Shown: one piece after another, positions 1 through 5,930 of the stretch
Numbering within the stretch: the first letter of the stretch is position 1
How the letters are laid out: each line of letters opens with the position of its first letter
NCBI GenBank assembly: GCA_026395035.1
Contig: JAPLZN010000084.1
Location: forward strand, 1 to 19,478
Length of the DNA stretch: 19,478 nt
Direction of reading: 5' to 3'
From: Candidatus Vogelbacteria bacterium
GTDB taxonomy: Bacteria > Patescibacteriota > Minisyncoccia > Phycocordibacterales > XYD1-FULL-46-19
Position numbers and translations under genes: made by a program
Notes under the pieces: generated by a model
The model's database searches: none
What the model saw: the letters and a program-made list of their open reading frames with translations, nothing else
What the model was told of the DNA's origin: nothing

Positions 1-1494
1 GAAGAAAAAGAAGCCAAACGCGCGGCACGGCCGCCATTTACCACCAGCACCTTGCAACAAGTAGCATCGAGTCGCTTGGGCTATTCGCCTTCTATTACTA
101 TGCGTTTGGCGCAAAAACTCTATGAAGCCGGCCATATTACCTATATGCGCACGGACAGCATTAGTTTGAGTTCACTAGCAATAAACGAGATTGGGGCCTT
201 GGTCAAATCCCAATACGGCGAAAAATATGCCAACCCGCACAATTTCAAAACTAAGAGCAAGAATGCGCAGGAAGCGCACGAAGCGATTCGGCCATCTCAT
301 GTTGATAAATTGAAAGTCAGCGCAAGCGCGCAGGAACAAAAACTCTACGAACTAATTTGGGCGCGCGCCGTCTCTTCGCAGATGACAGACGCTCTCATTA
401 TGCGCACCCGGATTGAAGCCATGGCAAGCGACAAGTCTATCCCCTTGTTTATTTCCACCGGTTCACGCGTTATTTTTGACGGCTGGTTGAAAGCCGATCC
501 GCGTTCGGCCGGTGAAGATGTTTTATTGCCAAAGATCAAAGAAGACGATCCACTAAAACTGGAGGAAATCACTTCGACTGGCAAGGAAACCGAACCGCCA
601 GCGCGCTTCTCGGAAGCCGGGTTGGTTAAAGAACTGGAAAAACGCGGGATCGGCCGGCCGAGTACTTATGCTTCCATCATTAAAACGATTATTGATCGTG
701 GTTATGTCGTCAAGGAACAGCGCGCTTTAATGCCGACTGATACCGGTGAAGTAGTGAGCGATTTCCTATCGCAATATTTTTCCGATTACATCAGTGATAA
801 ATTCACGGCGGAAATGGAAGACGAGCTGGATGAGATCGCGAATGGAACCCGAAGTTACCTTAAAACTCTGAAAGACTTTTACGGCCCGTTTAAAAAAGAC
901 GTGGACGCCAAAAAAGATATTCCCAAAATCTCTGACCTGGGTAAAGCGCCAGCGGACATCAAATGCCCGGTCTGTGGCGGTCCGATGATTATCAAACTGT
1001 CACGCTCCGGCAAGTTTTATAGCTGTGCCAAATTCCCCGACTGCGCCGGCGCCCGCAAGATCGACGGGACGGAACTGGCCGCCCCGAAAGAGATCGGCGA
1101 GAAATGCCCGGACTGCGGTGAGGGCCAGCTCGTGGAGCGCGAAGGCCGCTTCGGGATGTTCATCGCCTGCAGTCGTTATCCCAAATGCAAATTCATCCGC
1201 AAATCCGAGAATGCCGACGGCACGAACCCCGGCGACACTGGTGTGGAGTGCCCAGAGTGTAAAGCTGGCACGATGGTGGAAAAACGCGGCCGCTTTGGAG
1301 TATTTTACGGCTGTTCCAATTATCCCAAGTGCAAAAACATCATTAAAGCCAAACCGACCGGCGCCGTTTGCCAGTACCCGCGTGACTACGGTCCCTGCGG
1401 GCATCTGATGATGGCTGGGACAAAAACGATCCCCGAGCGTTGCAGCGACAAAAATTGTCCAAATAACAATCCGCACAAACTAAAAGATAAGTAG
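1..1494 (+). CDS. topA: DNA topoisomerase I, 3' part (5' end outside window)
   Basis: Type IA topoisomerase that relaxes negative supercoils by cleaving one strand. The frame is open from base 1, so the N-terminal TOPRIM half is missing. The visible part begins in the conserved PPFTTSTLQQ stretch, followed by the active-site motif ITYMRTDS, whose catalytic Tyr is codon 142-144. The RPS(H)VD and GIGRPSTYA motifs of the cleavage domain follow. The C-terminus has three CxxC...CxxxxxC topoisomerase zinc ribbons at about 963-1053, 1107-1197 and 1248-1335, then a fourth Cys-rich segment ending at the TAG of 1492-1494. The family and orientation are certain. The unusual point is immediately downstream: a small structured element and a second, diverged copy of the last 60 bp of this gene, so the present 3' end may not be the ancestral one. 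Confidence 0.97.
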   Translation, partial: EEKEAKRAARPPFTTSTLQQVASSRLGYSPSITMRLAQKLYEAGHITYMRTDSISLSSLAINEIGALVKSQYGEKYANPHNFKTKSKNAQEAHEAIRPSHVDKLKVSASAQEQKLYELIWARAVSSQMTDALIMRTRIEAMASDKSIPLFISTGSRVIFDGWLKADPRSAGEDVLLPKIKEDDPLKLEEITSTGKETEPPARFSEAGLVKELEKRGIGRPSTYASIIKTIIDRGYVVKEQRALMPTDTGEVVSDFLSQYFSDYISDKFTAEMEDELDEIANGTRSYLKTLKDFYGPFKKDVDAKKDIPKISDLGKAPADIKCPVCGGPMIIKLSRSGKFYSCAKFPDCAGARKIDGTELAAPKEIGEKCPDCGEGQLVEREGRFGMFIACSRYPKCKFIRKSENADGTNPGDTGVECPECKAGTMVEKRGRFGVFYGCSNYPKCKNIIKAKPTGAVCQYPRDYGPCGHLMMAGTKTIPERCSDKNCPNNNPHKLKDK

Positions 1495-1496
1495 GT

Positions 1497-1628
1497 AGCA
1501 CGCAACCTGCGTTGCGTGCGCCACTAGTTTTTGTCGGGCGGAGCGTTACGAGGCCAGCAGGCCGAGTCACGAGACGGGGTCGCGGAAATTTTCGAGCGAC
1601 GGCGAGAAAATTATCTGTGACCAAAAAC
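1497..1628 (+). repeat. Small structured element at topA 3' end (CTGC-hairpin family)
   Basis: It starts three bases after the topA stop. A hairpin with a perfect 9-bp stem and CTGC loop lies at 1498-1519, preceded by A and followed by G. Next, GTTTTTGTC at 1527-1535 is the reverse complement of GACAAAAAC in the topA 3' end (1419-1427). The interior has two stem-loops in which GA dinucleotides face each other across the stem: GA-GGCC-AGCA-GGCC-GA at about 1550-1566, and AATTTTC-GA-GC-GACG-GC-GA-GAAAATT at about 1587-1611. It ends with GACCAAAAAC (1619-1628), which can pair with 1527-1535 (one bulge) and starts the second topA copy. The architecture matches the elements after tRNA-Leu and tRNA-Tyr. 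Whether it works as DNA (mobile element) or RNA is unknown. Confidence 0.6.
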
Positions 1629-1701
1629 GATCCCTGAGCGTTGCAGCGATAAAACTTGCCCGAATCACAACCCACAAAAACTGACACCAGTTACTAGTTA
1701 A
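1621..1701 (+). pseudogene. Displaced second copy of the topA 3' end
   Basis: Bases 1622-1683 match topA 1421-1482 at about 52 of 62 positions. Read in the topA frame the copy gives KTIPERCSDKTCPNHNPQKL and continues to a TAA at 1699-1701. Eight of the ten differences fall at third codon positions and seven are synonymous, so the two copies diverged while both were under protein-level selection. It has no start codon or ribosome site of its own. The simplest reading is a former topA C-terminus cut off when the element at 1497-1628 was inserted with a replacement end. A local duplication followed by neutral decay would not give this third-position bias. Confidence 0.7.
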
Positions 1702-1784
1702 CAATGAACAATTAGCAATAAAATACCTAACAAAATTTCACTAATACTGAAACACTGTTAATTGTTCACTGTTCATTGTATATT
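1694..1784. repeat. AT-rich inverted repeat before rel
   Basis: AACAATGAACAATTA near 1700 is the approximate reverse complement of TAATTGTTCACTGTTCATTG at about 1759-1778, so the gap between the displaced topA end and rel can fold into a long imperfect hairpin. It resembles the low-complexity intergenic repeats elsewhere in this window (3294, 15161, 15962). It overlaps the likely rel promoter. Confidence 0.5.
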
Positions 1785-1790
1785 GAGTCA

Positions 1791-3284
1791 ATGCTTCTCC
1801 TCGATCCCCAAGAGATTACCTCCAAAATGAAGAACCCGGCCGAAGCCGGTCGACGACTGGTCGCGCACGCTTTTTCGTTTGCCCAGAAAGCGCATGAGGG
1901 CCAACGGCGCAAATCCGGCGAACCGTATTTTCTGCATCCGTATAATGTCGCTCTGATCTTGGCTGATTTTGGCGCCGATGCCGAAACAATCGCCGCCGGC
2001 CTCTTACATGATACCGTCGAAGATACAGGTATTACCCCGGAAATAATTAAGAAGGATTTTGGGACAACCGTCGCCTTTATGGTAGACGGCGTGACCAAAC
2101 TGGGCGAACTGAAATACAAAGGTGTCGCCCGTCATGCCGAAAGTTTACGTAAAATGTTCGTCGCCATGGCCGAAGATATCCGGGTCATCGTCATCCGACT
2201 GGCCGACCGTCTGCATAATGTCCGCACACTGCAATATGTGGAGCCGGAAAAACAGAAGCGGATTGCGTTGGAAACATTGGAGATCTATGCCCCACTCGCC
2301 AATCGGCTCGGCATGTGGAAAATGAAAGGCCTTCTGGAAGACGCTAGTTTCCCTTACGCTTACCCGAACGAATATAAACAGGTTGTCACCCTACGAAAAA
2401 CCAAAGGCAAGGAAACCATCAAACGCCTGGAAAAAATCTATCGCGTCCTACAGGGAGCGCTGGCCGAACGCGGTTTCAAAGATTTTTCTATCGACTATCG
2501 CATCAAATATCTTTACAGTTTGTGGGCTAAATTGAAACGAAATAATATGGATATTGAAAGTATCTATGATATTTCCGCCCTGCGCCTGATTGTCGATAAT
2601 GTTGAGCAATGTTATCAGGCCTTGGGCATCATTCATAGTTTGTGGCGTACTGTTCCCGGCAAGCTGAAAGATTATATCGCCGGTCCCAAGCCAAACGGCT
2701 ATCAGAGTATCCACACGGCTGTTTTTACCGGCGACGGTTCAATCGTCGAAATCCAAATTCGCACCAAAGCCATGCAACGAGAAGCTGAACTGGGCGCCGC
2801 CTCGCACATCCTATATGACGAGGCCGGCAAGCCAAAAGGCAAAGATGCCGAAAAAAAGATTCCCAAGAGTATTAAATGGATCAGTGACCTGATTGAGTGG
2901 CAGAAAAACGTCAAGGAATCGGACGAATTTTTGCACACCCTAAAAACGGATTTTATCCGCGATCGCATTTTCGTCTTCACCCCCAAGGGAGATGTAGTAG
3001 AGCTTCCCAAGGGCGCGACAATGATCGATTTTGCCTATACGATTCACTCCGATATCGGCAATCACGCCTCTGGTGCCTGGATGAACGGTAAGTATGTGCC
3101 ACTCGACACGGAGCTGACCAACAAATGCACCGTAAAGATCGAGACCAAGAAAATCGCCAAGCCTTCAATCAAGTGGCTCGACTTCGCCAAAACGACCATC
3201 GCCAAACGCCATATTAGGAATTATCTCGGTCTGGAAAACAAACCGCCAGTCAAGAGTTTGTTTAATCGACTGTGGGGAAAGTAG
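1791..3284 (+). CDS. rel: RelA/SpoT-type (p)ppGpp synthetase/hydrolase, short C-terminus
   Basis: Bifunctional stringent-response enzyme of 497 residues. The N-terminal HD hydrolase domain has its ligands: His in FLHP (about 49), HD in LLHDTVED (73-74) and Asp in RLADRLHN. The synthetase domain follows with YRIKYLYSLWAKL, YDISALRLIV, GPKPNGYQSIHTAV and EIQIRTKAM. A TGS domain starts at IFVFTPKGDVVELPKGAT. The protein ends soon after the TGS, so the zinc-finger and ACT regulatory regions of full-length Rel are missing; ribosome-dependent control may differ. The start is uncertain: ATG at 1791 is used, a TTG lies in frame at 1776, and no Shine-Dalgarno is seen. TATATT at 1779-1784 would put transcription start about at the ATG, so the mRNA may be leaderless. 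Confidence 0.93.
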   Translation: MLLLDPQEITSKMKNPAEAGRRLVAHAFSFAQKAHEGQRRKSGEPYFLHPYNVALILADFGADAETIAAGLLHDTVEDTGITPEIIKKDFGTTVAFMVDGVTKLGELKYKGVARHAESLRKMFVAMAEDIRVIVIRLADRLHNVRTLQYVEPEKQKRIALETLEIYAPLANRLGMWKMKGLLEDASFPYAYPNEYKQVVTLRKTKGKETIKRLEKIYRVLQGALAERGFKDFSIDYRIKYLYSLWAKLKRNNMDIESIYDISALRLIVDNVEQCYQALGIIHSLWRTVPGKLKDYIAGPKPNGYQSIHTAVFTGDGSIVEIQIRTKAMQREAELGAASHILYDEAGKPKGKDAEKKIPKSIKWISDLIEWQKNVKESDEFLHTLKTDFIRDRIFVFTPKGDVVELPKGATMIDFAYTIHSDIGNHASGAWMNGKYVPLDTELTNKCTVKIETKKIAKPSIKWLDFAKTTIAKRHIRNYLGLENKPPVKSLFNRLWGK

Positions 3285-3293
3285 GGAAACAAT

Positions 3294-3322
3294 TATGAGT
3301 GATGAGTGATGAGTGATGAATA
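3294..3322 (+). repeat. GATGAGT heptamer tandem repeat
   Basis: About three and a half copies of a 7-bp unit ATGAGTG follow the rel stop codon. The same word recurs before the superoxide dismutase gene (15966-15980). From here to about 3410 the sequence is A-rich and I see no gene. Confidence 0.8.
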
Positions 3323-3415
3323 AAAATTCAAAAATAATAAATAGACATAAAAATCCATCAACACAAACATCACACACGATATATTACAACAACAGATTCA
3401 AGACAATAAATCCCC

Positions 3416-3525
3416 CGTTTTTGAGTGCAGTCCGAGACGCGAGCGAGGCTTGCAACAAGCGAGTGCAGACTAGTGCAGTGCCCAGCGCCAGTAGGCGGCG
3501 GGTACGAAGAAGTGCACCAAAAATG
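3416..3525 (+). other. GC-rich structured intergenic block between rel and parB
   Basis: A 110-bp island within AT-rich DNA, bounded by GTTTTTG-A-GTGCA (3417-3429) and TGCAC-C-AAAAAT (3513-3524), which pair to close it. Inside are GCTTG-CAA-CAAGC flanked by GAG on both sides (about 3445-3463) and the 10-mer GCCAGTAGGC (3487-3496), which also occurs in the same sense in the first tRNA-Leu element (complement of 5649-5658). It lacks the CTGC hairpin and any copy of a neighbouring gene end. It may be a decayed relative of those elements, or a bidirectional terminator region for rel (+) and parB (-). Confidence 0.4.
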
Positions 3526-3531
3526 AAGGTT

Positions 3532-4524
3532 CTACAAACTAAAGTTCTTGACGAAATAAAGATCCTCATCCGGCTGGATTGGCTCGGCAGGCTGTTCGGC
3601 TTCCGGCAACTGCTCGGCCGGTAAGATTGCCTCACTATCCGATAGTAGCTTAGATAAGTTCGCTTTCTGCCCCTCCAGAAGATCCAGGATCTTCTGCAAA
3701 TCGTCCTCGGAAAAGAATTGGATTGTCACTCTTCCCCCTTTATCCTCGCGTTGTTCGACCAGCACCTTGGTACCGTATTTTTCGGAGAGTCGCTGTTCAA
3801 TATCCAGAATGGCCGGTTGAATAATATGCTTCTCCCGGCGCACGCGATCGACAGCCACCCGACGAGCAAAGACTTCGGCATCGCGCACGGTCATGTGATT
3901 ACTGATAATTTCCTTAAACAAAGTCGCCTGCTCGTCGGGATGATCAATCAGCATGAGCAGTGGCTTGGAATGGCCTTCGGTAATTTTACGCACCACGATC
4001 GCGTCAAGAATTTCTTGCGGTAGGCCGAGAATTCGAATCGTATTGGAAACATATTCTCGGCTCTTGCCGATTCGCTTCGCGATATCGACATGCTTGAGAT
4101 TAAATTCGTTGGCCAACTTGTTGAAAGCCACCGCCCGATCGATCGGATTCAAATCTTCGCGCTGAAGATTCTCGATGATCGCCATCTCGAGCTTCAATTT
4201 ATCCGTATCGTCGCCGGTCCGAATAAGCGCCGGCACCTGTGACAATCCGGCAATTTTAGACGCGCGCCAGCGCCGTTCGCCCGCGATTAATTCATACTCG
4301 GCAACTAGACTGCCATCCTCGCGCAAGACCTCTTTTCTTGTTACCACGAGGGGTTGCAAAACTCCGTACTGACGAATCGAATCCGCCAGATCGCGCAAGC
4401 GATCTTCGTTAAATTCCGTTCGCGGTTGGAACGGATTGGGTTTTATTTTGTCGACATCGATCCAAAAAATCGAGTCTTGGGGTCGTTCGATACGATCAGA
4501 CATATTATATAGAATCGGATTCAA
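3532..4524 (-). CDS. parB: Chromosome partitioning protein ParB
   Basis: DNA-binding CTPase clamp of the ParABS system. It has the N-terminal ParB/Srx-like domain with NPFQPR, GVLQPLVV and GERRWRA, the ENLQRxDLNPID motif, a helix-turn-helix around VDIAKRIGKSREYVSNTIR, and the EGHSKPLL segment. The C-terminal dimerisation region ends at a TAG (3532-3534). The start is taken as TTG at 4524 because AGGGAG (4531-4536) lies 6 nt upstream; an in-frame ATG at 4503 has no ribosome site and follows a TATAAT directly. The TTG overlaps the TGA of the upstream small gene as TTGA, which suggests translational coupling. No parA is present in the window and no parS site was recognised. Confidence 0.95.
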   Translation of the reverse strand: MNPILYNMSDRIERPQDSIFWIDVDKIKPNPFQPRTEFNEDRLRDLADSIRQYGVLQPLVVTRKEVLREDGSLVAEYELIAGERRWRASKIAGLSQVPALIRTGDDTDKLKLEMAIIENLQREDLNPIDRAVAFNKLANEFNLKHVDIAKRIGKSREYVSNTIRILGLPQEILDAIVVRKITEGHSKPLLMLIDHPDEQATLFKEIISNHMTVRDAEVFARRVAVDRVRREKHIIQPAILDIEQRLSEKYGTKVLVEQREDKGGRVTIQFFSEDDLQKILDLLEGQKANLSKLLSDSEAILPAEQLPEAEQPAEPIQPDEDLYFVKNFSL

Positions 4525-4724
4525 AAATAACTCCCTAATTCTAGCACAAGCGTTTCCGGAAACAAGAAAAGACCTTGCGCGAATTCGCGCAAGGTCTGCT
4601 CATAGGTTTTCTTCCAGGCATTGTACGCCTGGTCCCAGCTTCCTGTTTGAGACCAGACCGACTCAAACTCGCGATCGGCGATCGAAGCGGCCCGCACGGC
4701 CGGATCCTTGGTAAAGTATCGCAT
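4521..4724 (-). CDS. Small protein of unknown function upstream of and overlapping parB
   Basis: A 67-residue protein with no recognised family, moderately charged with aromatic residues (VWSQTGSWDQAYNAW). It has a good ribosome site (GGGAGGTGAGAG directly before the ATG at 4724) and a strong promoter at 4762-4790. Its TGA overlaps the parB TTG start by TTGA. Unusually, a terminator-like hairpin (4571-4596, T-rich after it on this strand) lies inside the coding sequence, about 50 bases before the stop, so part of the transcripts may end before parB and without a stop codon. It could be a leader gene setting parB expression. The existence of the gene is well supported; the function is not known. 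Confidence 0.7.
   Translation of the reverse strand: MRYFTKDPAVRAASIADREFESVWSQTGSWDQAYNAWKKTYEQTLREFAQGLFLFPETLVLELGSYF
4571..4596 (-). terminator. Intragenic terminator-like hairpin (attenuator candidate) before parB
   Basis: A perfect 13+13 palindrome GACCTTGCGCGAA/TTCGCGCAAGGTC is followed on the minus strand by TTTTCTTGTTT. It is inside the small gene's reading frame and upstream of parB. Confidence 0.6.
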
Positions 4725-4761
4725 CTCTCACCTCCCAGATCGTAGTTTTGGACTATTCGGT

Positions 4762-4790
4762 AGTATACTACACAAAGCTATTTATGTCAA
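4762..4790 (-). promoter_or_regulatory. Strong sigma70-type promoter of the small gene-parB unit, with palindrome
   Basis: On the minus strand: TTGACA (4785-4790), 17-bp spacer, TATACT (4762-4767). The -10 lies in a perfect 12-bp palindrome GTAGTATACTAC (4760-4771), which could be an operator. Confidence 0.75.
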
Positions 4791-4800
4791 TTTTCGCAAC

Positions 4801-4834
4801 AAAAAAGCCCGCCGAGGATATACCGCAGCGGGGC
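4801..4834 (-). terminator. Intrinsic terminator
   Basis: On the minus strand a GCCC(C)GC.../...GCGGGC stem is followed by TTTTTT (complement of 4801-4806). It lies about 25 nt after the second stop of the ORF at 4858-5085, closing that unit. Confidence 0.65.
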
Positions 4835-4857
4835 AAGAAAGATAGGGAAAGAGTGAG

Positions 4858-5085
4858 TCAGACCGACACCAGTAGTCCGGCAAAGTGAGCCACTGGAGCC
4901 AAGAGCCAAAAACGCTCTTCGTCGTGACCTAGTAAGACCGGAATTTGTGTTCCCGTTACGGCGACCACATCCGAACAAGACCCTAAGTCAGCCCGAGCCA
5001 AAGCGTCATTTTCATCCGCTCATTCTCCGTGGCCAACCGACTTCAACCCCCCTTCTTCAATGCGAAAGAACTCAAACTGTCTCAA
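4858..5085 (-). CDS. Small ORF with an in-frame TGA, function unknown
   Basis: A strong ribosome site AGGAGG (about 5094-5099) lies 8 nt before a TTG at 5085. The frame reads 21 codons (MRQFEFFRIEEGGLKSVGHGE) to a TGA at 5020-5022, then continues for 53 protein-like codons (with VVAVTGTQIPVLLGHDEE and FWLLAPVAHFAGLLVSV) to a second TGA at 4858-4860. A promoter lies upstream (5135-5163) and a terminator just after the second stop, so the transcript is sized for the full 75-codon frame. Options: nonsense-mutated gene, readthrough or recoding, two short genes with reinitiation at a TTG after the first TGA, or chance. Other genes here end in TGA, so a genome-wide TGA reassignment is unlikely. No family was recognised. 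Confidence 0.4.
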
Positions 5086-5134
5086 CTTCCTGTCCTCCTG
5101 GAACAAAAATAGGCCACTAGGCCGTACTTTTTTA

Positions 5135-5163
5135 ATGATAACACCCAGAAGAATTTTGGTCAA
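5135..5163 (-). promoter_or_regulatory. Promoter of the 4858-5085 unit
   Basis: On the minus strand: TTGACC (5158-5163), 17-bp spacer, TATCAT (5135-5140). A GGCC-TAGT-GGCC hairpin followed by TATTTTTG lies in the leader (about 5105-5124) and could be an attenuator. Confidence 0.6.
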
Positions 5164-5170
5164 GAGAAAT

Positions 5171-5190
5171 CCCCGCGCCGGAACGCGGGG
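5171..5190 (-). terminator. Terminator of the 41-residue peptide gene
   Basis: CCCCGCG-TTCCGG-CGCGGGG on the minus strand, followed by ATTTCTCTT, about 25 nt after the TGA at 5215. Confidence 0.65.
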
Positions 5191-5214
5191 AGGCAAAAAG
5201 GGAAACACGAACAA

Positions 5215-5340
5215 TCAATCTTCTTCCTCCGGTGGGGACGGGGGGTGATGTGGTGGCGGTAAGCCGTAAATCATGGCCAAAATAATGGCCAGCAGGACGA
5301 TCCCGCCCAAAGACCAGGATACCCAAGGGGGCCAAGGCAT
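5215..5340 (-). CDS. 41-residue proline-rich single-span membrane peptide
   Basis: The ATG at 5340 is preceded at 8 nt by AAAGGAG. The peptide has a Trp/Pro-rich start (MPWPPWVSW), one hydrophobic helix (GGIVLLAIILAMIYG, about residues 12-26), a Pro/His-rich tail and an acidic end (PPEEED). A good ribosome site and a downstream terminator support expression. It is probably membrane-anchored with the tail on one side. No family was recognised. A TTGATT...ATTAAT pair near 5376-5400 (minus strand) could be its promoter. Confidence 0.6.
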   Translation of the reverse strand: MPWPPWVSWSLGGIVLLAIILAMIYGLPPPHHPPSPPEEED

Positions 5341-5407
5341 TGAAGTGACTCCTTTCGTGAGCGGTACTGGCTAAATTAATACCATATATTGATTAGGAAT
5401 CAAAATT

Positions 5408-5533
5408 CAGGAGAGGACTCTCGCCCAACGGGCGCTGGTACTTTTCTTTTTTATTCAGCTAAAAGCTTCATAAACATAGAAAAGTCTTTCTCGTCCTCAC
5501 GCGACTGGAGCAGTCCAGTCGCTTCCTGGGCAC
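5408..5533 (-). repeat. Structured element 2 after tRNA-Leu (CTGC-hairpin family)
   Basis: Read on the minus strand: GTGCCCAGGA (complement of 5524-5533, an inverted copy of the tRNA-Leu 3' end); a 25-nt insert with a perfect 9-bp stem and CTGC loop (5501-5522); GAGGAC (inverted copy of T-arm bases); a stem ACTTTTCT/AGAAAAGT enclosing TTTAT-GA-AGCT-TTT-AGCT-GA-ATAAA; a small GCCC-GTT-GGGC hairpin; and the direct 13-nt copy GAGTCCTCTCCTG of the tRNA-Leu T-arm/acceptor (5408-5420, identical to 5753-5765). GAGGAC can pair with GTCCTC to close the structure. The interior closely matches the tRNA-Tyr element, with compensating differences in the stems. Confidence 0.65.
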
Positions 5534-5541
5534 AAAGGAAG

Positions 5542-5721
5542 GGACTCGCCCGCACCTCTCCTTGTGCCGTCGCACTTCGTCGGGTTGCACCACAGGGGCA
5601 CTTCTATTTTGATAAATCAAAATATGTCGGGCACCGCCTCACGATCTCGCCTACTGGCTCGATATCGTCCCGGCGTTCGAGTCCTCACGCCAGCCAAGCA
5701 GTTGGCTGGCTTCCTGGGCAC
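5542..5721 (-). repeat. Structured element 1 after tRNA-Leu (CTGC-hairpin family, larger interior)
   Basis: On the minus strand, directly after the tRNA and its terminator: GTGCCCAGGA (5712-5721, inverted copy of the tRNA 3' end), a 25-nt insert with a 9-bp stem and CTGC loop (hairpin 5689-5710), then GAGGACTCGAAC (inverted T-arm copy, 5675-5686). GGACTCG pairs with CGAGTCC at 5542-5548. The interior is larger than in the others and includes ATC-GA-GCC-AGTA-GGC-GA-GAT, an ATTTTGATTTATCAAAAT hairpin, and GGCACAAGGA/TCCTTTGTGCC, which competes with the closing stem. It is arranged in tandem with element 2, as if the same site was used twice. Confidence 0.6.
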
Positions 5722-5748
5722 AAAAAATCGGCCAACGCCGATTATTTG
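5718..5748 (-). terminator. Terminator of tRNA-Leu
   Basis: AATCGGC-GTT-GGCCGATT followed by TTTT on the minus strand. Its lower stem is extended by pairing of the tRNA 3' end (CCTGGGCAC) with the inverted copy beyond the T-run, so the terminator and the tRNA acceptor strand are structurally connected. Confidence 0.65.
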
Positions 5749-5830
5749 TGCCCAGGAGAGGACTCGAACCTCCATGTCTTGCGACACACGATTTTGAGTC
5801 GTGCGCGTCTACCAATTCCGCCACCCGGGC
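5749..5830 (-). tRNA. tRNA-Leu (anticodon CAA)
   Basis: 82-nt type II tRNA read from 5830 to 5749. The 7-bp acceptor is GCCCGGG/CCTGGGC (one G-U). The anticodon loop is CTCAAAA with anticodon CAA (reads UUG). It has a long variable arm (TGTCGCAAGACA) and a T-arm with TTCGAGT. The discriminator is A and the 3' CCA is not encoded. Two structured elements carrying copies of its 3' end follow it. Confidence 0.95.
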
Positions 5831-5839
5831 AATGATCAT

Positions 5840-5867
5840 ATTTTACCGATTTTTCAGGAATTATCAA
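5840..5867 (-). promoter_or_regulatory. tRNA-Leu promoter
   Basis: On the minus strand: TTGATA (5862-5867), 16-bp spacer, TAAAAT (5840-5845), 9 nt before the mature tRNA 5' end. Confidence 0.7.
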
Positions 5868-5930
5868 CAATTTGCATTTGTTTTCAATTCATTGTAGGCT
5901 TACCGAAATTGATCTTAAAGGAGTTCGCCC

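Noticed and set aside
1000-1476. 158-codon open frame on the minus strand opposite topA
   Set aside because: It lies entirely opposite the conserved zinc-ribbon coding sequence of topA, and its composition is that of a mirrored frame.
4858-5085. Genome-wide reassignment of TGA as in Gracilibacteria/Absconditabacteria
   Set aside because: Several other genes here end at a TGA in the expected place (5215, 6308, 11128, 4521) and no conserved protein in the window has an internal TGA.
5408-5721. CRISPR array or CRISPR-like repeats
   Set aside because: The repeats are palindromic with changing arms and unequal spacing and match the neighbouring tRNA, unlike a constant repeat with unique spacers; no cas genes are present.
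5408-5721. Group I or group II intron in tRNA-Leu
   Set aside because: The tRNA is uninterrupted, the elements are only about 125-200 bp, and I cannot identify group I core (P3-P7) or group II domain V sequences.
5389-5835. Plus-strand frame of 148 codons across the tRNA-Leu region
   Set aside because: It reads through the antisense of tRNA-Leu and the two structured elements, has no ribosome site, and its sequence is repeats in translation.
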